Source: Nonomuraea helvata (GTDB lineage: Bacteria > Actinomycetota > Actinomycetes > Streptosporangiales > Streptosporangiaceae). Taken from it: a stretch of 64,000 bases of DNA. Where the stretch lies: assembly GCF_039535785.1 (NCBI RefSeq), contig NZ_BAAAXV010000009.1, positions 1,426,001 to 1,490,000 of the forward strand. Direction: 5' to 3'. Position 1 is the stretch's first letter; each line of letters starts with the position of its first letter. This document shows, piece after piece, positions 24,871 through 34,216 of the stretch. A program made the position numbers and the translations under genes. The notes under the pieces were generated by a model. That model saw only the letters and a program-made list of their open reading frames with translations, was not told where the DNA came from and did not search any database.

Positions 24871-27800
24871 ATGACCACGGCCAAGGCCATGCCAACCGCG
24901 GAGGAGAGGACCTATACCGAGTCGGATCTCGTGCCCATCCTTGAGACGCTGTTCTCTTGGCGTGACGGCGATTTCCGGCGTCGTGTTCCTCATGCGCCCC
25001 CTGGGATCCTGAGCGAGGTCCGGCTGCTGCTCAACGAGGTGGCCGACCGGCGGGAGCATCTCGCCAACGAACTGGTCCGCGTGCGCAAAGAGATCGTCAA
25101 GGAGGGCCGGTTCGGCGAGCGGCTGAGCCCCGGCCCCGGCGTCGGCGCGTGGGCGGAGGGCGTCGAGTCGGTCAACCAGCTGATCGACGCCCTGGTGAGC
25201 CCGGTGAGCGGCGCGGCCGACGTGATCGACGCCGTCGCCAAGGGCGACCTGTCGCGCCGGATCGACCTCGACCGGACGGCCAGAGGCGAGGTGCGGCGCC
25301 TGGGCAAGGCCATCAACGGCATGGTCGACCAGCTCGCCCTGTTCAACTCCGAGGTGACCAGGGTGGCGCGCGAGGCCGGCACGGAGGGGCGCCTGGGCGG
25401 CAGCGCCAACCTGCGCGGCATGTCGGGGAGCTGGCGCGACCTCACCGAGGCCGTCAACACGATGTCCTCCCGCGTGGCCGCGCAGGTGCGCGACATCGCC
25501 GTGGTGACCACCGCCGTGGCCAAGGGCGACCTGAGCCGCAAGGTGACGGTCGACGCCGTGGGCGAGATGTTCGAGCTGAAGAACACCGTCAACACGATGG
25601 TGGACCAGCTGTCCGGCTTCGCCGAGGAGGTCACCAGGGTGGCCCGCGAGGTGGGCACGGAGGGCCAGCTGGGCGGGCAGGCGCAGGTGACCGGCGTGTC
25701 GGGCGTCTGGAAGGACCTCACCGACAACGTCAACTTCATGGCCAACAACCTGACCTCACAGGTGCGGAGCATCGCGACCGTGGCGACGGCGGTGGCCCAG
25801 GGCAACCTGTCGAAGAAGATCACCGTTGACGCGCAGGGCGAGATCCTGCAGCTCAAGGACACCCTCAACACGATGGTGGACCAGCTGTCCTCCTTCGCCG
25901 ACGAGGTCACCCGAGTCGCCCGCGAGGTGGGCACCGAGGGCAAGCTGGGCGGCCGGGCCGAGGTGAAGGGCGTGTCCGGGGTCTGGAAGGACCTGACGGA
26001 CAACGTCAACTCGATGGCCAACAACCTGACGTACCAGGTGCGCAACATCGCCCAGGTGACCACGGCCGTGGCCAACGGCGACCTCACCCGCAAGATCGAC
26101 GTGGACGCCCAGGGCGAGATCCTCGAGCTCAAGTCGACCATGAACACGATGGTCGAGCAGCTGTCGTCGTTCGCCTCCGAGGTGACCCGGGTGGCCCGCG
26201 AGGTGGGCACGGAGGGCCAGCTGGGCGGGCAGGCGCAGGTGCGCGGCGTGTCCGGGGTCTGGAAGGACCTCACCGACAACGTCAACTTCATGGCCAACAA
26301 CCTGACCTCACAGGTGCGCCAGATCGCGACCGTGTCGTCCGCGGTGGCCCAGGGCGACCTGTCGAAGAAGATCACCGTTGACGCGCAGGGCGAGATCCTG
26401 CAGCTCAAGGACACCCTGAACACCATGGTTGACCAGCTGTCCTCCTTCGCCGACGAGGTCACCCGAGTGGCCCGCGAGGTGGGCACGCAAGGACAGCTCG
26501 GCGGCCAGGCCCGGGTGACCGGCGTGTCCGGGGTCTGGAAGGATCTCACCGACAACGTCAACTTCATGGCCAACAACCTGACCTCGCAGGTGCGTAACAT
26601 CGCCGAGGTCACCACGGCCGTGGCCAACGGCGACCTCACCCGCAAGATCGACGTGGACGCCCAGGGCGAGATCCTGGCGCTGAAGACCACCATCAACCGC
26701 ATGGTGGACCAGCTGTCGTCGTTCGCCTCCGAGGTGACCCGAGTCGCCCGAGAGGTGGGCTCCGAAGGACAGCTCGGCGGCCAGGCTCGGGTCGAAGGCG
26801 TCGAGGGCACGTGGAAGCGGCTCACCGAGAGCGTCAACGAGCTGGCCGGAAACCTCACCACCCAGGTGCGCGCCATCGCCACCGTGACCAGCGCGGTGGC
26901 CCGCGGCGACCTGACCCGCTCGATCGCCGTCGAGGCGAAGGGCGAGCTGGCGGAGCTCAAGGACAACATCAACTCGATGGTGGCCAACCTCCGCGAGACC
27001 ACGCAGGCCAACCAGGAGCAGGACTGGCTCAAGTCCAACCTGGCCCGCATCTCCCGGCTGATGCAGGGTCACCGCGACCTGCTCGAGGTGGCCAAGCTGA
27101 CGATGAGCGAGCTGACGCCGCTGGTCTCGGCCCGCTACGGCGCCTTCTACAGCATCGACCCCGAGGGCGACCACGAGCTGCTGCTGATCGGCGGGTACGG
27201 CGTGCGCCCCGGCAGGGGGCCGCGCCAGCGCTTCGCGATCGGCGAGGGCATCGTGGGGCAGGCGGCGGCCGAGGGCCGGCACATCATGCTCGACGACGTG
27301 CCGCCGGAGTTCATCACCATCGACAGCGGGCTCAGCCAGTCCACGCCCGCGCAGATCGTGGTGCTGCCGATCCTGTTCGAGAGCCGCGTGCTCGGCGTGC
27401 TGGAGCTGGCCTCGTTCACGCCGTTCGGCGAGGTGCACCTCGACTTCCTGCGCCAGCTCGTCGAGACCATCGGCGTCACGATGAACACGATCATCGCCAA
27501 CTCCCGCACCGAGGACCTGCTGACCGAGTCGCAGCGGCTCACCAGGGAGCTGCAGGAGCGCTCCGACGAGCTGCAGCGCCAGCAGGAGGAGCTGCGCAGG
27601 TCCAATGCCGAGCTGGAGGACAAGGCGGCGCTGCTGGCCAAGCAGAACCGCGCGATCGAGATCCAGAACTTCCAGATCGAGCAGGCCCGCCGCACGCTGG
27701 AGGAGCGCGCGGAGCAGCTCGCGGTGTCCTCGCGCTACAAGTCCGAGTTCCTCGCGAACATGTCCCACGAGCTGCGCACGCCGCTCAACAGCCTGCTGGT

Positions 27801-29055
27801 GCTGGCCAAGCTGCTGACCGAGAACGCCGAGGGCAACCTGACCTCGCAGCAGGTGGAGTTCGCCCGCACGATCCACAGCGCGGGCTCGTCGCTGCTCCAG
27901 CTCATCAACGACATGCTCGACCTGTCCAAGGTCGAGGCGGGCCGGATGGACATCCACCCGATCAAGGTGGCGCTGCCGAAGATGGTCGACCTGCTCGAAG
28001 CCGCGTTCGCGCCGCTGGCGCAGGACAAGGGGCTGTCGTTCAGCGTCGATGTCGAATCCGACGTGCCGCAGGAGCTGCGCGCCGACGAGCAGCGCCTGCA
28101 GCAGGTGCTGCGTAACCTGCTCTCCAACGCGGTGAAGTTCACCCCGCGCGGCGAGGTCAAGCTGCGCGTCTCGATGGCGCCCCCCGGTGTCGACTACGAC
28201 GACGACAGCCTGCACAATGCCGACGACCTGCTGGCCTTCCAGGTGATCGACACCGGCATCGGCATCGCACCCGACAAGCGGGACGTCATCTTCGAGGCGT
28301 TCAGGCAGGCCGACGGCACCACGAGCCGCAAGTACGGCGGCACGGGCCTCGGCCTCGCGATCTGCCGCGACATCGCCAGGCTGCTCGGCGGCGAGATCCA
28401 CGTCGACAGCGAGCTCGGCCAGGGCAGCACGTTCACGCTCTACCTGCCGGCCTCGTACACCGGCCCGCTGGCCGTGACCGAGACCGGCGGGACGCGGCGG
28501 CAGCTGATGACAGCGCCGACGGAGGAACAGGCGGCGGCCGTGCCGGAGCCCCCGATGCCGCTCGACCTGCCGATGCCGGAGCTGGTCGAGCCGCCGGTGG
28601 AGACGCCGGTCCAGTGGCAGGGCGACGACCCGCTCAGCGGCGCCAAGATCCTCATCGTGGACGACGACATCCGAAACGTCTTCGCGTTGACCAGCGTCTT
28701 GGAGCGACACGGTTCCACCGTCGTCTACGCTGAAAACGGTCGGGAGGGGATCGAGCAGCTCGAACGGAACGAGGACGTCGCGCTCGTGCTGATGGACATC
28801 ATGATGCCGGAGATGGACGGCTGGGCCACCACCTCGGCCATCCGGCGCATGCCGCAGTTCGCCGATCTGCCGATCATCGCGCTGACCGCCAAGGTCATGC
28901 GGGGCGACCGCGAGAAGAGCATCGCCTCCGGCGCCTCCGACTACGTACCCAAGCCGGTCGACGTGGACCGCCTGCTCGAACGCCTGCGCGGCTGGCTCAG
29001 CCGCGGGCGTGGCTCCACGTCCGACTCATCAGCCTCAACAGCCGAAGGGTCGTGA
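24871..29055 (+). CDS. Poly-HAMP hybrid histidine kinase (OsaA-like)
   Basis: A 1,394-residue soluble kinase without membrane helices. From about residue 75 to 720 it is an array of HAMP units: seven of the type AVAxGDLSxKIxVDAxGE alternate with six divergent ones (VAREVGTEGQLGG..WKDLTDNVN). A GAF domain (about 740-880), a coiled coil, HisKA with HELRTPLNSL (about 965), HATPase and a receiver with LVLMDIMMPEMDG (about 1305) follow. The plan matches OsaA of Streptomyces and fungal group III kinases, both used in osmotic response. GAAGGAGG precedes the ATG at 24871, which is preferred to the start at 24820. Three bases separate it from the regulator gene. Part of the array is a 552-bp tandem duplication. 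Confidence 0.9.
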   Translation: MTTAKAMPTAEERTYTESDLVPILETLFSWRDGDFRRRVPHAPPGILSEVRLLLNEVADRREHLANELVRVRKEIVKEGRFGERLSPGPGVGAWAEGVESVNQLIDALVSPVSGAADVIDAVAKGDLSRRIDLDRTARGEVRRLGKAINGMVDQLALFNSEVTRVAREAGTEGRLGGSANLRGMSGSWRDLTEAVNTMSSRVAAQVRDIAVVTTAVAKGDLSRKVTVDAVGEMFELKNTVNTMVDQLSGFAEEVTRVAREVGTEGQLGGQAQVTGVSGVWKDLTDNVNFMANNLTSQVRSIATVATAVAQGNLSKKITVDAQGEILQLKDTLNTMVDQLSSFADEVTRVAREVGTEGKLGGRAEVKGVSGVWKDLTDNVNSMANNLTYQVRNIAQVTTAVANGDLTRKIDVDAQGEILELKSTMNTMVEQLSSFASEVTRVAREVGTEGQLGGQAQVRGVSGVWKDLTDNVNFMANNLTSQVRQIATVSSAVAQGDLSKKITVDAQGEILQLKDTLNTMVDQLSSFADEVTRVAREVGTQGQLGGQARVTGVSGVWKDLTDNVNFMANNLTSQVRNIAEVTTAVANGDLTRKIDVDAQGEILALKTTINRMVDQLSSFASEVTRVAREVGSEGQLGGQARVEGVEGTWKRLTESVNELAGNLTTQVRAIATVTSAVARGDLTRSIAVEAKGELAELKDNINSMVANLRETTQANQEQDWLKSNLARISRLMQGHRDLLEVAKLTMSELTPLVSARYGAFYSIDPEGDHELLLIGGYGVRPGRGPRQRFAIGEGIVGQAAAEGRHIMLDDVPPEFITIDSGLSQSTPAQIVVLPILFESRVLGVLELASFTPFGEVHLDFLRQLVETIGVTMNTIIANSRTEDLLTESQRLTRELQERSDELQRQQEELRRSNAELEDKAALLAKQNRAIEIQNFQIEQARRTLEERAEQLAVSSRYKSEFLANMSHELRTPLNSLLVLAKLLTENAEGNLTSQQVEFARTIHSAGSSLLQLINDMLDLSKVEAGRMDIHPIKVALPKMVDLLEAAFAPLAQDKGLSFSVDVESDVPQELRADEQRLQQVLRNLLSNAVKFTPRGEVKLRVSMAPPGVDYDDDSLHNADDLLAFQVIDTGIGIAPDKRDVIFEAFRQADGTTSRKYGGTGLGLAICRDIARLLGGEIHVDSELGQGSTFTLYLPASYTGPLAVTETGGTRRQLMTAPTEEQAAAVPEPPMPLDLPMPELVEPPVETPVQWQGDDPLSGAKILIVDDDIRNVFALTSVLERHGSTVVYAENGREGIEQLERNEDVALVLMDIMMPEMDGWATTSAIRRMPQFADLPIIALTAKVMRGDREKSIASGASDYVPKPVDVDRLLERLRGWLSRGRGSTSDSSASTAEGS
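25639..26742 (+). repeat. 552-bp tandem duplication encoding paired HAMP units
   Basis: Segments starting at 25639 and 26191 align base for base over long stretches, with shared runs such as CGAAGAAGATCACCGTTGAC at 25811 and 26363. The 552-bp period is 184 codons, that is one strong and one weak HAMP pair. A third, more diverged copy begins at 26743. Confidence 0.85.
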
Positions 29056-29058
29056 TCG

Positions 29059-29688
29059 ATGCCGGATCGAGCCAAGATCCTCCTCGTCGACGACCGCGAG
29101 GAGAATCTGATCGCTCTCGAAGCCATCCTCAGCTCTCTCGACCTGGTGCCGGTGCGCGCCAGGTCGGGTGAGGAGGCGCTCAAGGCGCTGCTCAACACCG
29201 AGTTCGCGCTCATCCTGCTGGATGTGCGGATGCCCGGCATGGATGGGTTCGAGACGGCCGCGCACATCAAGCGGCGGGAGCGCACCAGGAACATCCCGAT
29301 CATCTTCCTGACCGTGGTGGACAGCGCGCCCGACTACGCCTTCCGCGGCTACGCGGCCGGCGCGGTCGACTACCTGACCAAGCCGTTCGACCCCTGGGTG
29401 CTGCGGGCCAAGGTGTCGGTGTTCGCCGAGCTGTACAACATGAACAAACGGCTGGCCGAGCAGGCGTCCATGCTCCGCGACCGCCTGACCGGCGAGCTGC
29501 CGCCCGGGGTCGGGGACCACGCGGCGGTGCTGCCCGAGCTGTCGCGACGGCTGACGGCGGTGGAGGACGAGCTGGCCCGGGTGCGTGAGCTGGCCCGCAA
29601 GACCCAGGACCCGGCACTCGCCGCACCCCTGTCCGACCTGACGGACCGCCTCACCCACCTCCGCGCCGGCTTCGACGCCCTGTCCTGA
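29059..29688 (+). CDS. Response regulator with C-terminal coiled coil (OsaB-like)
   Basis: A 209-residue protein with an N-terminal receiver domain (about 5-122) holding the acidic pair VDD, phospho-acceptor in ALILLDVRMPGMDG, and Lys in YLTKPFDPW. It has no DNA-binding domain; the C-terminal about 80 residues are a helical coiled coil (LPELSRRLTAVEDELARV). This is the plan of OsaB, the orphan-output regulator needed for osmoadaptation in S. coelicolor. It starts three bases after the kinase gene, with GAAGGG upstream, so it is co-transcribed. Output is probably protein-protein contact. A hairpin terminator follows. Confidence 0.88.
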   Translation: MPDRAKILLVDDREENLIALEAILSSLDLVPVRARSGEEALKALLNTEFALILLDVRMPGMDGFETAAHIKRRERTRNIPIIFLTVVDSAPDYAFRGYAAGAVDYLTKPFDPWVLRAKVSVFAELYNMNKRLAEQASMLRDRLTGELPPGVGDHAAVLPELSRRLTAVEDELARVRELARKTQDPALAAPLSDLTDRLTHLRAGFDALS

Positions 29689-29691
29689 CCG

Positions 29692-29712
29692 GCCAGGGGT
29701 GGCACCCCTGGC
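29692..29712 (+). terminator. Perfect 21-bp palindrome after the OsaB-like gene
   Basis: Arms GCCAGGGGTG (29692) and CACCCCTGGC (29703) surround one central base, four bases after the stop codon. No U-tract is present. It probably ends the kinase/regulator transcript. Confidence 0.65.
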
Positions 29713-29842
29713 TGTCTCGTGGGACCTGCCCCGCACTCTCGGGCTTGGGCCGGGGGAGGCGGCGTGCCGGGCGGCGCAAGGGGGAGTCGTAACCAGGAAG
29801 CGCCCTTGTCAAAGGCCGCAGGGCAGGGGTACGGAGGCAGGG

Positions 29843-31051
29843 TCAGTGGCGGGCGCGTTCCAAGGCGTCCCAGAAGCCGCGCCGCAGCGCGTGCCGTACC
29901 TCGTCGTGCAGCAGGAAGTCGATAGGCAGAGAAGACCCCTGCAACAGCCGTGCCTCCAGATCGGAGGGCATGCGCGGCTTGCGCGCCAGCACGGCCTCCA
30001 GCCACAGCGCGGGCGCGTCACGGGCGACGGACTCGCCGAAGTCGTGCCCCTCCCGATGGGCGGACTTGACCGCGTCCGCCAACGTCGTGGCGCCGGCGGT
30101 GGCGGCCGAGGGCGGGCTGACGGGGGCGGGCTGCGGCCCCGTGTACGGCCCCAGCTGCGAAGGCTGGTAGGTCCCGCCGGAGGACGGCGAGGCGAACTGC
30201 CCGGTGCTGGGCGACTGCGACTGGACGGGCCCGGTGACGGGAGCCGACGACGGCGGCGTGGCCGGCGGCGGCTGCTCGGGCTGGTAGTTGGAGTACGTCG
30301 GCAGCGCGGGCGGCGTGGACGACTGCCCACGCCCGGACGACGATCCGTTGGACGAGGGCTGGGACGGCGCGGCGGATGACGAGCCGGCGGCGTGGCTGCC
30401 GCTGGAGGGCGGGATCGGGGGCAGCGACGGCGGCAGCGAAGGCTGGGCGGGCGGCAGCGAGTGTGCGGCCTGCCCGTTGCTGACCGGCTGGTGGCCGTTG
30501 GACGACTCGGCCGTCCCCGAGACCAGGTTGACATAGGGGCGCAGGTGTACGGCCCCGAGCTCGACCAGGTCGTCGCACTCCTGCCGCAGCGAGCGGGACA
30601 CGGCCCAGCCGCCCTCGGCCGCGACGTGGATCACGCTCACCCTGATGCCGAGGTCCTGCGCGTCGCACACGACCTGCGCGAGATCCTCGTCGCCGCTCAC
30701 CACCACCGCGTCGCAGATGGCGTTGTTGCGGGCGAGTGTCATCAGGTCGCGATGGACCTGCGCGTCGACGCCCTCGCGCCGGCCCGGGCGGATGCGCGAC
30801 AGCCTGAGCTTGAGGCCGGGTATGTCGGCCAACGCGTCGTGCTCCGGAGTGCGCCGGCCTTCGACTGTCGCCTCGTACCAGTAGCATCGAAGCAGCGGCA
30901 GGCCGGTGCGCTCGCGCGACAGGCCGGTCATCAGCTGGAGCAGCCCGGGGTAGTCCCAGGCGACCGCTTCGCGATGACGCGTGCCGTGCACGGCCATCGC
31001 TCCGTCGGCCAGCAGATAGCCAGCGTCCACGAACAGCGCACAGCGATCCAC
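29843..31051 (-). CDS. NYN-domain (LabA/DUF88-like) protein with Pro/Ser-rich linker
   Basis: A 402-residue protein. The N-terminal about 185 residues form a NYN/PIN-like putative ribonuclease domain with ALFVDAGYLLADG and DAVVVSGDEDLAQVV, the acidic metal-binding motifs. A disordered linker of about 130 residues rich in Pro, Ser and Gln follows, then a conserved helical tail (about 320-402). NYN proteins cut RNA or act in RNA quality control. The start is the GTG at 31051, preceded by AAAGGGG; an upstream reading exists from 31096. It lies downstream of, and on the same strand as, the sigma-factor fusion gene, 186 bases away. Confidence 0.8.
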   Translation of the reverse strand: MDRCALFVDAGYLLADGAMAVHGTRHREAVAWDYPGLLQLMTGLSRERTGLPLLRCYWYEATVEGRRTPEHDALADIPGLKLRLSRIRPGRREGVDAQVHRDLMTLARNNAICDAVVVSGDEDLAQVVCDAQDLGIRVSVIHVAAEGGWAVSRSLRQECDDLVELGAVHLRPYVNLVSGTAESSNGHQPVSNGQAAHSLPPAQPSLPPSLPPIPPSSGSHAAGSSSAAPSQPSSNGSSSGRGQSSTPPALPTYSNYQPEQPPPATPPSSAPVTGPVQSQSPSTGQFASPSSGGTYQPSQLGPYTGPQPAPVSPPSAATAGATTLADAVKSAHREGHDFGESVARDAPALWLEAVLARKPRMPSDLEARLLQGSSLPIDFLLHDEVRHALRRGFWDALERARH

Positions 31052-31237
31052 TAGCACCGCCCCTTTCCTGGTGGTCCGACCTTGCTGGCTCTGCACCGTC
31101 AGAGACCGGACTTGGCGGCCCTCTCTCAGGGTAATGAAAGCAGGTGATCGCGCGAGGGTTAATCCAGACGATTCGGCACTCGCCCGCTAACACACCAGAT
31201 CGGCCAGGAAGACCGTACCAGTTTGTCCAGATTAGGG

Positions 31238-33559
31238 TCACTGTCGCGCACGCACGCTCAACGCGGCCGCTCCGAGCAGAACGACGTCCTTGTCCGTGGC
31301 GACCGTCAGCCCCGGGTCCACGCCGAGCTCGGCGCTGATCGTGTCGACGTCGACGCCGAACGTCATCTCCGCCGCGCCGCTCGACGACTCGTCGAAGACG
31401 TTCGCGGGATCGCGGTCACCGTTCGCGGGGGCCAGCGCGCCGGACCCGAGCGAGACCTTGTCGCCCTGGAGATCGGCGTCCCCCTCCCACGTCACCAGCT
31501 CGACCCTGGCGGGCGAGGCGGCCGGGCTCAGCCCGCCCAGCGGGAGACGCACCCGACGCGCCGTGCCCCCGACCACGGTGGCCGCGTCGAGCACCACGGC
31601 CTGGCTGTACGGCTCCGCCGGGTCCGTGACGATCACCACCAGGCTCCACCCGGCATGCCTGGACACGCCCTCCTCCAGCGGCGCGTCGGCCGCCCACCAC
31701 GTGCCGTTCCTGCGGGAGGCGGCGACCAGCTCGCTGACGTCCGCGTACGCCTGGTAGACGGGCCCGAGCGGCAGCTCGCGGACGGCCACGTCGCCGGGCT
31801 GGACCGTCACGTAGTCGCGCCGCCCCGGCGGCCGGAGCTTGATGGGCCCGGCCTCCGCGGTGCTCGCGGACCAGTAGAGCCCGGCCCACACGACCCTGCT
31901 GGCCTTCGGCAGGGCCAGCTCGGCTCCGCTGGAGGCGTGGGTGCCGGGGTCGTCGTCCCGGTCGAGCGCGGTCATCGGCCAGAGGTCGTTGTCGCGCTGG
32001 CCGCGCCGGCGCTGTCGGGCCTCCAGGCAGCCCGCGCGCTCCTCGGGACAGCTCAGCAGTGAGTTGCCGATCGCCCTGACGGCCACCCTGCCGTCGGTGG
32101 CGAACCTGGCCGGCGCGCCCACCCGCCGTACGCCCTCTTCGGCCTGCGCCGTGACGTGCAAGGAGCCCGAGTCGACCCGGACGGCGGGCACCGCGCCCTC
32201 CTGCGCCTCACCTGACACCCGCACCCGCAGGAACAGCGCCGTGCCCTGACCGGCCGCGAGCGGGGCCCTGGCACACCGCGCGCCGCGTCCCGCCGCTCGG
32301 CACGACCAGCCGTCCACGGTGCCGGCGGCGTCGTGGCGGGTGCGCCGCGTGGGCGGGATGAGCGCCACGCCGGCCGGCAGGTAGACGAACGCCGTCAGCC
32401 TCTCGCTGGCGGCCCCGCCGTAGTTGCGCAGCCGCATGCCGACGATGCCGGGCCGGGCCCGTACGAGCGAGCCGAGCGCGTCGATCGTGGCGCGCAGCCG
32501 CGCCTGGGCCGGCGACCCGCTCCTGAGCGGCGGCGGTGGGGGCACCCGGGCGGGCTCCTCGCTCTGCAGCGGCACCGGCACCGGCACCGGCTGCACGGAG
32601 GCCGGCGGCACGGCGACCGGCGCGGCGACGGGCTTCCTGCCCGGCCTGCCGTCGGAGAGCAGCAGCACGGTCGCCACGGCCATCGTCACCGCCATGCCGC
32701 CGGCCATCGCGGCCTGCTGGTGTCTGGGCGCCCGTCGCGCGCGGCCGAGCACCCGCAGCAGCCCGCGCGCGCCCCCGACCGCCACGACCGACCTGGCCTG
32801 CGCCGCCGCGTACCCGCCGAAGACCGGCCCCGCGATCAACGGCCCGACCATGACGCGCAGCCCGCGGTCGACGTCGGCCAGCTCCAGCAGAACCCCGTGG
32901 CACTCCTCGCAGCCGCTCACATGCTCGTCGACCTCTTTGGCGTCGCGCCTGGTCAGCCCGCCCCGCACGTACGCGCCCATCTTGCCGAGCACGGGGCGGC
33001 AGTCGTGCCGCGGCGGCGAGCCCAGGTGGATCTGCAGGTACGCCTGCCGCAGCCCCTCCCGCGCCCGGTACGCGAGCGCCGCCACACCGTTGACGGACAG
33101 ACCCAGCAGTGGGGCCACCTCGGCGGGCCTGGACCTCTCCACCTCGGTGTGCCAGAGCACCGCCCGCCACCGCTCGGGCAGCGACAGGAACGCCCTGGCG
33201 ATCAGCGACCTCTCCAGCCCGACGAGCGACGGATCGACGAACGGCACCCCCGGGTCGTACTCCCCCGTGGTCATCTCGCCGCCCTCGATCCTGGAGCGGT
33301 CGTGGACCGTGTGCCGCACCACGGTCAGCAGGTAGCTGCGGAAGGCGAACTCGGGGCCGCCGCCCCTGCCGACCAGATCGAGGATCTTCGTGAACGACTC
33401 CGCGACCACGTCCTCCACCTCGACGCGCGAGACGAGCTGCCTGGCCAGCGCGCGGGCGGCGGCGACGTGGCGCTCGTAGAGCAGCCCGTAGGCGGCGGCG
33501 TTGCCCTCTCTGACCGCCTGAAGGAGCTCTGCATCGCTTTGCGCCGATTCGACACCCAT
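31238..33559 (-). CDS. ECF sigma factor fused to zinc-finger anti-sigma domain, membrane helix and extracellular domain
   Basis: A 773-residue single polypeptide. Residues about 5-90 and 120-190 are sigma-70 regions 2 and 4 of an ECF factor (LLYERHVAAARALARQL; LGLSVNGVAALAYRAREGL). A zinc-finger segment with HVSGCEECHGVLLEL follows near 215, and one membrane helix (AAMAGGMAVTMAVATVLLL) at about 285-303. A Pro-rich linker leads to an outer region whose last about 290 residues (WAGLYWSAS, AGWSLVVIVTDP) resemble a cell-surface domain of the DUF3344 kind. The sigma factor is thus tethered to the membrane and probably released by proteolysis or held silent until a signal acts. GAGG precedes the ATG at 33559. 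Confidence 0.82.
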   Translation of the reverse strand: MGVESAQSDAELLQAVREGNAAAYGLLYERHVAAARALARQLVSRVEVEDVVAESFTKILDLVGRGGGPEFAFRSYLLTVVRHTVHDRSRIEGGEMTTGEYDPGVPFVDPSLVGLERSLIARAFLSLPERWRAVLWHTEVERSRPAEVAPLLGLSVNGVAALAYRAREGLRQAYLQIHLGSPPRHDCRPVLGKMGAYVRGGLTRRDAKEVDEHVSGCEECHGVLLELADVDRGLRVMVGPLIAGPVFGGYAAAQARSVVAVGGARGLLRVLGRARRAPRHQQAAMAGGMAVTMAVATVLLLSDGRPGRKPVAAPVAVPPASVQPVPVPVPLQSEEPARVPPPPPLRSGSPAQARLRATIDALGSLVRARPGIVGMRLRNYGGAASERLTAFVYLPAGVALIPPTRRTRHDAAGTVDGWSCRAAGRGARCARAPLAAGQGTALFLRVRVSGEAQEGAVPAVRVDSGSLHVTAQAEEGVRRVGAPARFATDGRVAVRAIGNSLLSCPEERAGCLEARQRRRGQRDNDLWPMTALDRDDDPGTHASSGAELALPKASRVVWAGLYWSASTAEAGPIKLRPPGRRDYVTVQPGDVAVRELPLGPVYQAYADVSELVAASRRNGTWWAADAPLEEGVSRHAGWSLVVIVTDPAEPYSQAVVLDAATVVGGTARRVRLPLGGLSPAASPARVELVTWEGDADLQGDKVSLGSGALAPANGDRDPANVFDESSSGAAEMTFGVDVDTISAELGVDPGLTVATDKDVVLLGAAALSVRARQ

Positions 33560-33669
33560 AGTGACCTCACGATTACACGGGGTTGCCCGCGCATTCATTC
33601 CGCACTATCGGCGATGACTAAACCGCGTCCCTGCCTTTGCCTCCGAGTCGAGACCTTCGGGCGGCCCCA

Positions 33670-33675
33670 TAAGCT
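33670..33675 (+). promoter_or_regulatory. Leaderless -10 (TAAGCT) of pyrE
   Basis: TAAGCT ends seven bases before the pyrE ATG, and no ribosome site is present. The same CATAAGCTTGG context with the same spacing precedes the GNAT gene at 51852. Confidence 0.5.
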
Positions 33676-33682
33676 TGGACGC

Positions 33683-34216
33683 ATGACGGATCGCGACAAC
33701 CTGCTGGCCGAGATCAAGAGCAAGGCCGTCGTCCACGGCAAGGTCATCCTCTCCTCCGGCATGGAGGCCGACTTCTACCTCGACCTGCGCCGCATCACGC
33801 TCGACGGCGTGGCCGCGCCCCTCGTCGGCAGGGTGATGCTCGACCTGACGGCGGACCTCGAGTTCGACGCGGTGGGCGGGCTCACGCTGGGGGCCGACCC
33901 GGTGGCGGTCGCGATGCTGCACGCGGCGGCGGCGCGCGGGCGCACGCTCGACGCGTTCGTGGTCCGCAAGGCGCAGAAGCAGCACGGCCTGCAGCGCAGG
34001 ATCGAGGGCCCCGACGTGAAAGGTCGGCGCGTGCTGGCCGTCGAGGACACCTCCACGACCGGCGGCTCGGTGCTGACCGCCGTGGAGGCACTGCGGGAGG
34101 CCGGTGCCGAGGTGGTGGCCGTAGCCACGATCGTGGAACGGGGCGCGAGCGAGCGGATCGCCGCCGAGGGCCTCGACTATCGCACCGCCTTCACGATGGA
34201 AGACCTGGGACTCTAG
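33683..34216 (+). CDS. pyrE: Orotate phosphoribosyltransferase
   Basis: A 177-residue enzyme of pyrimidine synthesis, joining orotate and PRPP to give OMP in the cytosol. The PRPP-binding motif is VLAVEDTSTTGGSVL (about 114-128), and FVVRKAQKQHGLQ holds the catalytic Lys region. The length is normal for the actinobacterial type. There is no ribosome site before the ATG; a TAAGCT box ending seven bases upstream suggests a leaderless message. The stop overlaps the stop of the convergent small membrane protein gene. DedA, aldolase, DUF3151 and purA follow, an order also seen in mycobacteria. Confidence 0.93.
   Translation: MTDRDNLLAEIKSKAVVHGKVILSSGMEADFYLDLRRITLDGVAAPLVGRVMLDLTADLEFDAVGGLTLGADPVAVAMLHAAAARGRTLDAFVVRKAQKQHGLQRRIEGPDVKGRRVLAVEDTSTTGGSVLTAVEALREAGAEVVAVATIVERGASERIAAEGLDYRTAFTMEDLGL

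Noticed and set aside
26308..28710. 800-codon minus-strand open frame opposite the poly-HAMP kinase
   Set aside because: It is antisense to a well-supported kinase. Its composition (Val, Gly, His, Arg and Leu runs) is what the complement of GC-biased codons gives, and no domain or ribosome site is seen.
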